The notes beneath the pieces are model-generated. The model did no database searches. It saw nothing but the letters and a program-made list of their open reading frames with translations, and was not told where the DNA came from. Below, piece by piece: positions 31,429 through 42,214 of a stretch of DNA of 64,000 nucleotides; position 1 is the stretch's first letter, and each line of letters begins with the position of its first letter. Made by a program: the position numbers and the translations under genes. Source of the stretch: Breviolum minutum Mf 1.05b.01 (taxonomy: Eukaryota; Sar; Dinophyceae; Suessiales; Symbiodiniaceae); NCBI GenBank assembly GCA_000507305.1, contig DF241053.1:1-64000 (forward strand). Direction: 5' to 3'.

Positions 31429-32903
31429 TCAACATGACATTTCCACATGTTCCTTGGCAAATGCGCAACTTTCACCGGCCCGTGTTGGTGCCAGCGAAGG
31501 TGAAAAATTTGACTCAGTTTGGGAACTTTGCCCCTGAAGAGCTAGGATTGACTTGACCAACAAAAACAACATTCCCAACATGGCGATGTAAGAGAACAAG
31601 AAATACATTTGCAACAAATCCAAGTAAGCAATTAATCCCATATAGGATCCATGTGATTGGTATATATTATATATATTTACCTAAATCTAGTTAATTTATA
31701 TGAAGGTAAATGTAGGTAAATATACCATACATGGATCCTATGGGAATCAATCAAACTAGGTCAGTCAAAAGTCTAGTGGAGTTAATGTCCCGAACATGAT
31801 TCGTAGTACTGGACGTCTTGAGCCAGTCGACCAGTCTATCATTGTTAGCTCCTCAAATGTCTACTTGCCTGAGACCAAACCCCTTGAAAATGCATCAACA
31901 AACCCTTACAATGGGGGTATGTACCAAAAAATCTATCACAAGGAACATGAAAAAAAACATGGAGAATTATATTGATCAAACAAAAATCAGTAACATACCC
32001 AAAATCATAACCAGCAAATGGATGACTCATGGATCCTTCCAAAAGTTTCTCCCAAAAATCATCCCCAACATCTCAGCTCTTCAGGCCGAGTCGACTCTCG
32101 GCAAAGTTTCGGAGGATTTCGCCGGGTGAAACTTGGGATGTGAAGAGGTCGACCAAAACGTGCTTGTCGTCCATAAAGGGTAATGGGTGAATCTATGGTA
32201 AGTTCAGTGCCAAGCATTTCCGGATGCTTAGCAGAAAACCCACTAAAGTCAACCAGAATGATCAGGAAACTTGCGGTGCATCTCAAAGCATCTTGAATAA
32301 GTAATGTCAACATGCGTTCGTGATTCATTGCTCATCAACTGACACATCTCTACATGAATCTTAATTGCTACTTTTTTAGTCTGTTCTCTGCCGCATGTGT
32401 CAAACAAACCCTGAAGTTTTCACTGGTCCAAATGCTCTCCAAATCACCGCGCCATAACTCGTTTCATGGAAAATCATCCAACACCAACTGCTATTTGCAG
32501 GATAAAATCACAACCATGAGTGTCTTGAGAGAACCTGGCTGTTTTGTTGGAGAGAAAACTCAACTAATTGCGAGTAAGTCGTTCGCATCTCCCAAAACAG
32601 TTTATTCTTGGACTAGCAAGGTCTGCTACTGAGATCGGTCGCACAACTATATGCACTTCCAAGTGCTGATGTCTCTTTGGCACTCAGCGGTTTCACGTGG
32701 AAGGTTCCGGGTAAAGCTGTCAGGACCTGGCGTCTGAAGGATATCTGGAAGTGAAGGTTGATCTGGTTGGGGGTTTCAACCCCTTTGAAAAATATTATAT
32801 AGTCAAATTGGAAACCTTCCCCCCCAGGTTCGGGGTGTAAAAATAAAACATATTTGAAACCACCACCTATATAGTGATGCATGTTGCCCATGCTTCCCAC
32901 CAT
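31429..32903 (-). CDS. Membrane protein, possibly a cation channel, 4-5 exons
   Basis: Exon 1 (32903-32867) starts ATG after an in-frame stop: MVGSMGNMHHYI. It is joined over an A element to exon 2 (32762-32657), DQPSLPDILQTPGPDSFTRN, in phase 1. A third piece (about 32197-32085, acceptor ACCATAG) reads DDKHVLVDLFTSQVSPGEIL. A fourth (about 31863-31772, after AAGTAG) reads TFEELTMIDWSTGSRRPVL; the LTxxxWS..RPV pattern recalls the pore region of protist voltage-gated cation channels. The last (to 31429, stop TGA) has a helix LLQMYFLFSYIAMLGMLFLL like an S6 segment, then a polar tail. A C element separates the last two. Its right end has no AG, so that junction is unresolved. The channel assignment is inference. 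Confidence 0.45.
31637..31744. mobile_element. C-family element
   Basis: It runs from CCCATATAGGATCCATGTG to CATGGATCCTATGGG with about 40-bp arms. It lies between the two channel-like exons, with ATT on both sides. Confidence 0.75.
32763..32870. mobile_element. A-family introner (intron 32866-32763, minus strand)
   Basis: On the minus strand it reads ATATAG^GTGGTGG..CCAACCAG^ATC. Removing GT to AG leaves the host sequence with no extra bases and joins two open frames. The plus end CTGGTTGGGGG is a mutated TIR. Confidence 0.7.
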
Positions 32904-33835
32904 TGTCAGTTGGTGTTATTAGTAATTCACGATTTTTGTTGCCTCACTCCTGCCATACTACACAGAAGCTCACCGTTTTCGGACTTTTTTACATGAACTT
33001 TCAACGGCGCCTTCTGAACATTGGAACCTAAATCTTCCAACTTCCAGAAATAACTTATCTCTGCTAGTGTTTCGGCAAGGGGTTCCCATAGTTATGGAGG
33101 TAGGTATTACCCTAGTAAAATGTTTAACAAAACATGCCTACAAATTTAAAACAGCCCATAATTATGGAGGTATTGCCCTATAGTAAAATGCTTAACAAAA
33201 AATGCCTTCTAAAAATTAGGTCCTGGAATTAACATCAATGACCCTGGCACGTTGCCGCCAACGCCGACTACTAGCTACGCCTGGTAGCCGGTAGCCTGCT
33301 GCAAGTTGCAGGGGCCTTGACCACCTGCACACGACACGTGGACACGGAAGAAAACGAGGCACTTGGATGTCCCAGGAAGTTAGGATCAATGGTTAGGATC
33401 AGTGGGTTATAACCCCAATATATCCCATTTATAGGTAGGTTATAACCCAATTAGGATACTTAGTAATTAAGCGGATAGTAAGTAGGGTTATAACCACTAT
33501 AAGTGGGGCCCATATGTCCCCAAATCCTAGGGTTATTTCAACCTACATATAACCAGTTGCTAAAAACTCCTGAACCTCTAAGTACCCCCCGAAAAATGAA
33601 CGAATGTCCCCTAACATAGGGGGCCATTTCAATAAGGAAAGTTCATCTTCAGACCATCCATTTTTGATGGGGTGATATGTTAGTTACTGAGACACTCAAT
33701 CTGTGGTCTATTTACCTACATTTGGGTAGTTTAGGAGGTAAATAATCTGGTAAATACACCATCCATTGAGCGTCTGGGTTATCAAAGGGTTGGAACGAAT
33801 GGATTCCAAGCAATCAAGCAATGATGAGTCTTGTT

Positions 33836-34111
33836 TACCCTCCCTGAAACGAACATATCCATCATATCCCCTGAAAGTAGACCCCTTGAAAAGGAGATTC
33901 CTATTGGAAAACCACCATTTTTAGGTACAAGGTGGGCCCCTACTAGTTGTAAATTGAGTTATAACCCCTATAAATGGCCTTATAAATGGGTAACTGGGGT
34001 TATAACACTACTTATAGGAGTTATAACCCAATTTAGAACTGGTAGGGGCCCACCTTGTATTGGAAACCACCCATTTTTTTAGGTACGAAATTTTGTGAGT
34101 TTCAAGGAGGT
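33836..34111. mobile_element. H element with an F element nested inside
   Basis: The H arms are TACCCTCCCTGAAACGAACA and GTGAGTTTCAAGGAGG. Inside, F occupies 33926-34059 (TACAAGGTGGG to CACCTTGTA). The H sequence on the left of F (TTGGAAAACCACCATTTTTA) is repeated on its right (TTGGAAACCACCCATTTTTT), a direct duplication of about 24 bp. Confidence 0.7.
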
Positions 34112-34378
34112 CATCCCCTTTTTTCAACAACAAAAAAACCTTCGGGCTCGGCTCCACTCTTGTTTTCGAGGATGCTTCAAGAAAAAAAATCGGACGTTTG
34201 TTTCATTTCTTTCGAAAAAAACATAGCTTAAGTATCCATGTTCATGTTGATGTTGCTTAGGCACAGCTGGATTTATAGCTGGATTTTGTTTGTTCTTTTT
34301 TAAGGCTAGTTTCATGTTGAGTTTGCTGCGGTGACTTGTTGCAGGTAGCTATCATTCACCAGATTTTCCATGTTTCAG

Positions 34379-34472
34379 GTACTTGTACCTAAGAGTGGAG
34401 GTTCACTTTGTTATGACGTTGTTGTGGATGAAGATGTAGCCCCTTTTCAAAGGCCAGAAGATTTAACGGTTG
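34379..34472 (+). CDS. Exon with consensus splice sites
   Basis: It is bounded by CATGTTTCAG and TTG^GTGAGT. Thirty-one codons read VLVPKSGGSLCYDVVVDED, then VAPFQRPEDLTV. This is acidic and plausible as one beta strand plus a loop. No family was recognised. Its companion exons on the plus strand were not found. Confidence 0.55.
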
Positions 34473-34566
34473 GTGAGTCATGTTGACGTGTTGCCCATGG
34501 TTTTTTGTGCAGTTTCCCATGTGAGCAGTCCAAAGGGTTGCCCTTATCAATCGACGAGAATAATTA

Positions 34567-34795
34567 TCAACCAACGATTATAATCCTTATCAACCAACAC
34601 AAATCATCCCCTGTGATACTGTTGATGGAAGAAATCCTGCACCACCTCGGATGTATAACACCCTGTAAATAAATAGTGGGATAAACTGGTGCAGGATTTC
34701 TTCCGTCAACAGTATTTTGCGAGTATCCTCATCAACCAACCACAATGGAACGCGGCCACCATGACTGTCAGGCACAACACAAGCCTCCAAAAAAC
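34567..34795 (-). CDS. Exon and tail around a B element
   Basis: The exon (about 34795-34711) reads ACVVPDSHGGRVPLWLVDED, then TRKIL, and runs into TACT^GTTGAC of a B element. If that GT and the CATCAACAG at the other end are used, the frame continues LITGDDLCWL to a stop at 34567. If the element is simply removed, another frame (KISQGMICVG) also reaches a stop. The upstream exon is convincing; how the B element is handled is not settled. Confidence 0.45.
34617..34714. mobile_element. B-family element, perfect ends
   Basis: It runs from TACTGTTGATGGAAGAAATC to TTCTTCCGTCAACAGTA, 98 bp. Confidence 0.8.
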
Positions 34796-35097
34796 AATCT
34801 TTGTAGGACAACCTTCGTGACTATCCGGGTCCTTGAGCGGGTGATAAAGAATCGTCCATATTTGCAGTTCTCTTAAACGTCTGGCCAAATTATATAAATT
34901 GCAATATTTCACCAACCTAGGCATTTCCCTTCCAAAAAGCAAAGATTATAAACAAAATATTTCAACAACCTAGATATCCCAAAAAATAAGGGGATTTCCG
35001 AAAACCTCAGCTACATTTTAGGGGCCAAATTGGTTGTTCTTTCGGTCACTATAATTTGACCAGAATAAATCTATGGATGGCCCATACATCCCATACA

Positions 35098-35248
35098 TTT
35101 GAGCCACGAAAAAAGCCTTCCTACTTTCCATGAAATACTGGTTGGTTCATAGGGATCCTTATAATGGCTTATAATAATCCCTATATAACTGGCTAGGATT
35201 TCATCCCTTATGTAACCCAACCAACCAGGGTTTCTTTCATTGCTCATT
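35098..35248. mobile_element. J-family element, full length
   Basis: It runs from TGAGCCACGAAAAAAGCC to TTTCTTTCATTGCTCA, with CTGGTTGGTTCATAGGG and CCAACCAACCAGG inside. A short minus reading (MASASGGRLSLFSVA) abuts its right edge. Confidence 0.7.
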
Positions 35249-35354
35249 TGCCACTGAGAACAAGGACAATCGCCCGCCTGAAGCTGATGCCATTGGCGGC
35301 TTAGAAACAGAGTAACTGGACCTGTCGGGAGTCAAGGTCAGCGGATTTGACAAA

Positions 35355-35463
35355 CTGGTTGGTGGTTGAACCAACCCCTTTGAAAAATATGCTCGTCAAA
35401 TTGGATTCATCTTCCCCAAGGTTCGGGGTCAAAATAAAAAATCTTTGAGTTGCCACCACCTAG
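35355..35463. mobile_element. A-family element, GAGTTGCC subtype
   Basis: It runs from CTGGTTGGTGGTTGAACC to GAGTTGCCACCACCTAG. A short internal-deletion A copy follows at 35722-35775. Confidence 0.75.
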
Positions 35464-36251
35464 CAAAGTTTGGACCCCCCTTTTTTTCGTACACCAAACT
35501 TCCCCCCAAAGACGACCCGACTTAGTATATATATCCAGCCACAAATTGATGGATTGGCAGAAAAAACTCTAAAAAAATGACGGGGAATCTGTGTACAGCT
35601 GACAGAAGTTCTTTTTTTTTGGTACAGAAAACGAAAAATCTCAGTAACAGGTTGAGCACCTAGGAATTTTTATTTGATGGCTATATGTGTTTAAGGCATT
35701 GAAAAACCAAGCTATAAGTTACTAGTTGGTGGTTTCAACTGAAAAATATTAGTCAAATTGCTTCCCCAAGTAAAAGCCAGTTTACAGCACACTTTTCCAC
35801 TCTTACTGGGCAGAAGGGCACCAACCAAGAGGTAACAAAAAAACACGTCATTTACTATGGCAAAAACAGTCCAACGTGCCATGCTCTGAACAGAAGTTAG
35901 TGACTTCAACCCATGCGAAACAAAAATAGTCAAGTTGGATCATCATCCCCAGGTAGGTAGGAGTGAACATAACATGTGTATAAATGTTTTGAAAACTGTA
36001 CTGCTTGGTGAATATGGATTCTCAAAAAAACTTTTTATGATCCATATAGCCAAAGGTTGCAAAGAAACAAATCTAATAATGACCCAAATAACAAGGGAGT
36101 TTCGTTATTCCTGTCTCACATGGAGTTGGAACTACGGTTGGCCCTTATGTTAAGAAACCTTATTAGATAAGAAACTAGAGTCTCGAGCAGGGGCTAAGTA
36201 AATTACTGAGACTCTGGCCCGGGAAAACGAACTTGGTTATGAATATGGAAA
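35464..36251. other. Stretch without a confident gene
   Basis: It holds A fragments at 35722-35775 and about 35890-35970, T-rich runs, and a weak open frame (35935-36153). Nothing else could be supported. Confidence 0.4.
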
Positions 36252-36267
36252 NNNNNNNNNNNNNNNN
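36252..36267. other. Assembly gap (16 N)
   Basis: A run of N bases. The true length of the missing sequence is not known from the record. Confidence 0.98.
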
Positions 36268-36751
36268 CCGTCGGCAACACAATCAAAACACTAGGATTTA
36301 GAAATGTGCTTTGAGAGTCTGGGCCCTGGAAAAATTTCTTGAAGGTACTCTGCCCGGCAAGAAATTTGCGAGCGTCTGGCAGCTTTGGGAAAGTTTCTTA
36401 TTATAAGGTTTGACCGTAGATGCAGGTCAGCTGCTATGTATCTACTAATACCTCACTGTTCCAGAACCACCAATGAACATCACGGCCTCGTGGAGACCTA
36501 TTTTAGCCCTGAAAAGGACTAAGGGGTAACAAATCTTCCAGTTTCATGACTTTTCCTTGCATCAACTGCTGGTCTTTGGGGTGTGTGGTAACCGTGTGGT
36601 AACCTTCGAACCAATCAATCCTCATGAAACCCACAGTTCCCCAGTCTCTCATGAAAATCATCCTATATCTAAAGCAGTTACGATCAAAGTGCCGCAGTAT
36701 GACCACCAACACATCCTTGGAAAACATGTTGATGATAATTTCAACGAACAT

Positions 36752-36878
36752 TCATGTTTTTAAATCCCGAAAAAAACATTCACAGACGTCCCGTGAAACA
36801 TTCCAACTTCCGTCACGGAGTTCCACGCGGAGCTTGGGAAACCAACATAGAAGGATCTCCAGAACGTTGTGAAGGAGC
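36752..36878 (-). CDS. Terminal exon with a strong acceptor
   Basis: The acceptor is a T tract ending CCAG (TTTTTTTTTTCCAG). Forty-one codons read LLHNVLEILLCWFPKLRVEL, then RDGSWNVSRDVCECF, to TGA. An amphipathic start and a basic centre are visible. A GTCTGT inside could be a donor. Family unknown. Confidence 0.55.
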
Positions 36879-36902
36879 CTGGAAAAAAAAAACAAACACA
36901 AT

Positions 36903-37056
36903 CAATGGAGTTTCCTGGTTCCCTTAATAGGTGGTTCGTACCATCTAATCCCCTAATTGGCAGTATATACCACTTATATACCACTTATATATTGCCTATT
37001 GGGTGATTCTATATATCACCTACCACCTATTAAGGGAACCAGAAACAGCTATTGAC
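36903..37056. mobile_element. K-family element
   Basis: It runs from CAATGGAGTTTCCTGGTTCC to GGAACCAGAAACAGCTATTG, with ATAGGTGGT and ACCTATTAAGG inner arms and a TATATACCACTTA repeat. Confidence 0.75.
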
Positions 37057-37305
37057 ACAACGAATCATCTCGTGGTGATATTTTCCACTCGATATGATGT
37101 TTTCACACTTGCAAGGCGACTTTCATGAAAATTCCTGTAAGAAACTACACATATATCATATACAATAATGTTTGCAAATCTGGATATATGCAAATATATC
37201 AATGTAGATTTTTTGAAACTCCCAAGGATACCACAGATATGACCCAAAGCACCTACACATTCAAAACCCAAGATATGACCCAAAGGACCTATAAATTTTG
37301 TTCAC

Positions 37306-39551
37306 ATGGAGGAATATGTGATGCCCAAGATTGCACAGAAAGAGAAAGGAGGGATCCTTCATCATAGGCTCATCGAAGGAATCTTCACCAACAAAAAAAG
37401 GTCACAAGAGTTTGACCCTTTGGAATCGGAGAAAATGCGATATGCGGATTTTTTGATCGTATCATCGCTTTTTTTGGGTAAGTTCCTTGTACAAATCTAG
37501 AACCAAACAAAGATACCATCAAACAGTCTCTGAAAAAAAAATGTTTAGGAAGATGATCCCATCAACTTACAATTTCCTTGTTCTAGGATTGACCTACCCT
37601 GTGATTTTGAGGATTCTGGGGTTCTAAGACTGAAATCCCTGGCTCCTTAGCTTTTCCCCAGTCTCTACAGTCCTAGAAAGAAGTGCCCAGTGCCGTTTTT
37701 CCGTCTGGGGTTTACCAAGGTCACGCACCAATCATACCAAATCAGTTGGTGGTTGAACCAACCCATTTGAAAAATATGAGTCAAAGTGGAAATCTTCCCG
37801 AAATTGAGGTGAAAATAAAAAATATTTGAAACCACTACCCAGAATATGAAGTAAATTCCAAAGAGATGATCAAATAAAAGGCACTGAAAAATACTACACA
37901 TCCTAATGTTTTCAATCCTTGAACATATCATTCGTCCATTTCCTTTGGGTAAAACATTCTTCAGTTGGATTATCTTTAATGATTTAAAAGATCTCAGCCG
38001 CAACAAAAGCCACCACTGAGCCATGCAATGAACTGTTGGTTGGTTCAAAACCAGGTCCATAACTAGTGTAACTAGTGGCCTGTGGCCATTCTCATACAAC
38101 CGAGCAGTATTACACTCTTCGGTATAAAGTAGGTAAAATAATCAGTGTCCGCCCCAAAAGTCTCACTATTCAACCGCTGAAGTTTCACTTTTTGATGAGC
38201 AGTGATTAAGCAGTTTGTGTTCGAACAGGATCACTTACCTCAAAAAAATGGTGGTGTCTTCGGATCAAGTGTTACTCCTCCTCAGATTTTTCAATGTTCA
38301 AAAACACGTCAGGGGACCAATCCCGTAGCATCCGTGTATGGTATATGGATGTTTTCAAAAATAGTGGTACCCCCAAATCATCTATTTTAATAGGGTTTTC
38401 CATCATAAACCATCCATTCTGGGATACCCCTATTTTTGGAAACATCCATATTTACCTACATTTGATTGATTTGTATGCGGAAATATACCAGTCCCATGGA
38501 TGCTATGGGAATGATTTCCAAGGCATGAACTCTCCATTTTCCCCATGTTTTTTTTAAATCTCGCCTCCAGATCGCTTCCCACAGAGCGTTTCACATTGAG
38601 AAACGACTCCACCAACATTGCATTGGCCTACAGAAGGGATTGAAAAACAACAATAAGATTAATATATATTCTTTGGGAATTATATACCTTCCGAAACAAT
38701 ATATTAAGAAATTAATAAGATATGATACTACTATATAATACTACATAACATGATTTGAAGTATGGTGATATATACCGAAAATGGTACCGATATACACTTG
38801 TTGTTTCAAAACATTAAAAATAGCTTTGGAACTGTAGATGTACCTTAAAAAGGGACTTTAATCAACCCCGTAGTTAAGCTCGAAACAGATGGAACACACA
38901 TTTACTGTAATACGGACTTGCACGGCGGATTGATTGACCTTGACACCATACCAAAGAAAAGTCTCGGAAAGAAATTGTGTTCTGGGGATTTGCGGTAAAC
39001 CATGGCAAAATGCTAAACCAGCAAACTCAAACCAAAACCCCTATCAACCATGGGTGTTGTTTAACATTTTGTGTGATCCAAAAATGATTAGATAAATCTT
39101 GAAGTCTACCCTCCCAGCAAACAAACATAGCCCTTGAAAAATTGTTATTTGGGAAATGATCCTTTCCTTTTTAAGGGGCCCTATTATATAGATCCTATTA
39201 GCCTATTTTCAGAGTATTTTGGTGCTTTTATAAGAAACCCCCAAAGGACGCAAATGATTCGTGAATCAGATGTTGGTAACGGAGTCAGTTTTGTGCCCAA
39301 AAAAAAACCGAAAAATGGGGCACCATTTTTTTGAGTTGCTTGTGAATTTGATGATTCAACCCCTTGACCCTAAAAAAACATATCCATCATTGTGGCGTTT
39401 TTTTTATTGTTCCCGGGTTTCACCATTTTTTTAAGTTCCGGTGAAACACCATTGTTGAAGCCTCCTGGGATTTGGGAAGGTCAGAGGATTGCAAGGGAGT
39501 TGGCGGTTGATCCCTACTGTAGAGTTGGTTGGTATTTGATTGGCAAGGGAG
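37306..39551 (+). CDS. Three phase-matched exons, unknown protein
   Basis: Exon 1 (37306-37477) starts ATG and reads MEEYVMPKIAQKEKGG, then HRLIEGIFTNKKRSQEFD, FLIVSSLFL, to GG^GTAAGT. Exon 2 (38853-38994) reads TLINPVVKLETDGTHIYC, then NTDLHGGLIDLDTIPKKSLG, to GTAAAC. Exon 3 (39436-39551, acceptor TTTTTTTAAG) reads SGETPLLKPPGIWEGQRIAR, then ELAVDPYCRVGWYLIGKG, to GTATAC. Exons 2 and 3 join at phase 2 and exon 1 to 2 at phase 1. The 1.4-kb first intron holds A, C and G elements, so the link of exon 1 is less sure. The gene must end before 39.9 kb, where a minus gene terminates. Confidence 0.5.
37743..37842. mobile_element. A-family element
   Basis: It runs from CAGTTGGTGGTTGAACCAAC to AACCACTACCCAG. 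Both termini are mutated. Confidence 0.7.
38322..38509. mobile_element. C element with a G element nested inside
   Basis: Outer C: CCCGTAGCATCCGTGTATGG to CCATGGATGCTATGGG. Inner G: 38345-38449 (TATGGATGTTTTC to GAAACATCCATA), inserted at the TATA within GGTATATTTACC of C. Confidence 0.75.
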
Positions 39552-39587
39552 GTATACCTACAACCACCCCAATCTGCTTAGTTTTAT

Positions 39588-39690
39588 CTAGGTGGTGTTT
39601 TTTTCCCACCCATCTGAAAAAATAGTCAAATTGGATCATGAAACCCCAAGGTTCGGGGTGAACAAAAATATTTGAGTTGCCACCACCTAG
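39588..39690. mobile_element. A-family element, GAGTTGCC subtype
   Basis: It runs from CTAGGTGGTG to GAGTTGCCACCACCTAG. It lies 36 bp after the GTATAC donor of the plus-strand exon, within the same intron. Confidence 0.75.
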
Positions 39691-39910
39691 TTATACACAG
39701 GTGATAAGTGACAAGTGATAATTTCCACTCCCTAACTGGATGTTCCTGGGAATTCTTCTGACCTTTTTCTGCAAAGATGTCGACTAAAGGAGGTCATCGT
39801 AAAAAAAACAACCAAAAACATACCAACATGCTCCAACCAACCAATCTTAGGCGCCCCTTTCCTCTACACAAATACTAATTTAAGGGAATTTTCATGAATT
39901 TTCCACATCC

Positions 39911-41780
39911 TCAAAACCAATCCGCCTTCGATTCCTCCTCGGACCCACCCACCTCGTCGACCTCCGGATCGATCTGCTCCAAGCGTTCCAATTCACTCTT
40001 CGGGACGATTGGAGGGGAAAGCTCCAGCGCCTTAAACGACTTCCGACATCCCGAAACGGGGAAACCGGACCTTGGTGACACCTAAGGTCCCAAACGTAGG
40101 GGGTGACTCATAGGGGCGGTGAAGCTTGTGTGTTGGTTGTTTTTTTTTGGGGGAAGCAAGGAAGGCTTGATTGGCAGGGGTGGCAAGCTGATGGATGTGA
40201 ATGGTGGGTGTAAGGAATGGGTAAGTTACAAAGTGAACAAACAGAAAAAGGTGTGAAAATCAATGGTTGTTTCTGGTTGAAAATCAAAGTATATACCACC
40301 TTTTATGGGAAACAGAAACAACCATTGATTTTCACATTTTTTTCTGTTAGTTTCAATATATACTGCCAATTGGGGGATTATATGTGACCGTACCTGGTAC
40401 CACCTTTTGCGGGAAGCAAAAAACAAGCATTGAGAAAAGCTGGTCTGTTGAAGAACTGGAGCAAGATAAAGAAATAAGTAAAGCTGTGGTACATGGTGGT
40501 ATTATACTCTCAATGCCAATAAAAAGAGGGTATGACTAACTAAATCCTTAGCAAGTGGTTGAGCCACCTGAAAGTAGTCAACTTAGATCATCTTCCAAAG
40601 GATCAAGATGAAAATAAACATATTTGCAACCAACCAAACCGGCTGGTTAATGACAGCTACTAAAACAGTAACAAACTAAGCTAGATAGTATACAAAGAAT
40701 TCATCGTATGAATTCGCTCTATTGAGGGGCTCCTTGAGTGAGGTATGAGTAGTCAAAATTTGTGAGATATATTCATAGAAAAAATGTTGGTACCCCTAGG
40801 ATGGAAAAATGGATATACCCTATAAACACCTAGGTGATAGAAGGTGTATATATGGGGTTGATGGGATTAAGGGTACCCCATCCCAAGGGTTTCCCAGCAT
40901 TTTTCCCATATGGAAAAATGGTAGATCTGATCTCCGTGAATCGAAGACCATACAGACTGAGTATTGGAGAAGGTAACTCTGCTGGGAACTCTGATAATGA
41001 AGTCATACCAGCAACATGCACCTGCTTTTTTTCTGTGCCGAGTGCCGATGATACAGCCCGAAATGGAAAATGAAACCCTCACAACGCCACCGGAAAAAAA
41101 ACAAGTTATTCTGAATTGTTCATATCATAGAGCTTAGGCTTCGTGTTCAATTCTGCGAGAATTAATGCAGCATGCATATATCACGTGGCCGTGGCCAATG
41201 ATATTGCAACAACCTCCAAATTCTGAGATAACTTTGGGATAATTCGTTTGGATGGTTTCCGTTATGTACTGTCAGGTGTGATAATTTACCCAAATTCAGC
41301 GGATTACAACAATCCCTCATTGAACCTCCCAGTTTCAAAGCAGGTTGTGCTGGGACAGTAGACCAGCCATCTCACCCCTGCAATTAAACCATCAAATATG
41401 AACCCTTATGCTCACTGCTCCCTTCTGTGAGTGGTTTTGGAGAGGGTTTGGAGGTGCCTAAAGACCTTCCCAACAAGATATTTGGAGCAGTAGGGAAAAA
41501 ACATGTAAAGTCACTGCTTGAAGAACTGGTTTGCGAGAAATGCTAGTTGTTGGTTTCAACCCCTTTGAAAAATATTAGTCAAATTGGATCATTTCCCCAG
41601 GTAGGGATGAAAATAAAAAATCTTTAAAACCACCACCTAGCATGGATGGCTAGAAGCTATCAGGAGAATCTTCCAACCCAAAACCTCCACCCTCAACGGG
41701 TCACCCCCACCGTCCAACGCTTCTCCAGCAAAGGTGTCAGCCGGTTCCTCCCGCGATGCCGATTTGGAGGTCACCATCAG
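39911..41780 (-). CDS. Three exons, Pro/acidic C-terminus
   Basis: Exon A (41780-41685, acceptor ACTTATACAG, 32 codons, donor GTTTTG) reads MVTSKSASREEPADTFAGE, then ALDGGGDPLRVE. Exon B (from 41021 to about 40925, acceptor AAAAGCAG) joins in phase 0 and reads VHVAGMTSLSEFPAELPSP, then ILSLYGLRFTEIRST. Exon C (40081-39911, acceptor GGGACCTTAG, 56 codons to TGA) reads VSPRSGFPVSGCRKSFKALE, then PPIVPKSELERLEQIDPE and VGGSEEESKADWF. Exon C is very secure; the B to C junction was not fixed. The protein looks largely disordered with an acidic tail. Confidence 0.6.
40258..40437. mobile_element. K-family element, rearranged or doubled
   Basis: CAATGGTTGTTTCTGGTTG, GGGAAACAGAAACAACCATT and a further arm around AAAACAAGCATTGAG. 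Two K-like palindromes share a centre. Confidence 0.5.
41543..41640. mobile_element. A-family element
   Basis: It runs from CTAGTTGTTGGTTTCAACCC to AAACCACCACCTAG. The exon at 41685-41780 stays open on the minus strand to an in-frame TAG formed at this element's border. Confidence 0.8.
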
Positions 41781-41934
41781 CTGTATAAGTTTTAGGGTTG
41801 TTAGTTGTTTGGTCTTAAAACCTGTGAAGTAACCTTTAGGGAGCAAATCGTAGTGTATTCACAGGCATATTACCAACAACTTTTTTCTCGAAAAAAAAAG
41901 AACCAAGGACTCCATGTTAGTTTTCCGAACTGTC

Positions 41935-42023
41935 AGTGAAAGTTGCGGATGTTCATTTCCATCAAATGCCATACCCCAAACCTTGATCGATCGGTCAGTA
42001 GTGCAATCTTCCAATCTCCCTGA
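41935..42023 (-). CDS. WD40-like exon fragment
   Basis: After GATTTCAG it reads RLEDCTTDRSIKVWGMAFDG, then NEHPQLSLT. TxDRSIKVW is the C-terminal signature of a WD40 repeat, which builds beta-propeller interaction platforms. It lies just downstream of the homing-endonuclease-like ORF. Other WD-like pieces upstream could not be placed in frame. Confidence 0.45.
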
Positions 42024-42214
42024 AATCGCGTGTATATTGACCTGGATGTAGCATTTGGCCACTCTCCCGAGAAATGTAGAAACATACATCTTGATCATCC
42101 GAATTTCATAGTTTGGAATCGACTCCGGAGTCAGCACCCTATTGATACAAATCCTGAAGGTGCACTTTGGCACAGCTGCAGCATGATAGAACGGCACTTG
42201 ATCAAACTTTGGAA

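Noticed and set aside
38551-38627. Minus exon LVESFLNVKRSVGSDLEARF after TTCTGTAG
   Set aside because: Plausible by composition, but it lies inside an intron of the phase-matched plus gene and has no consensus donor.
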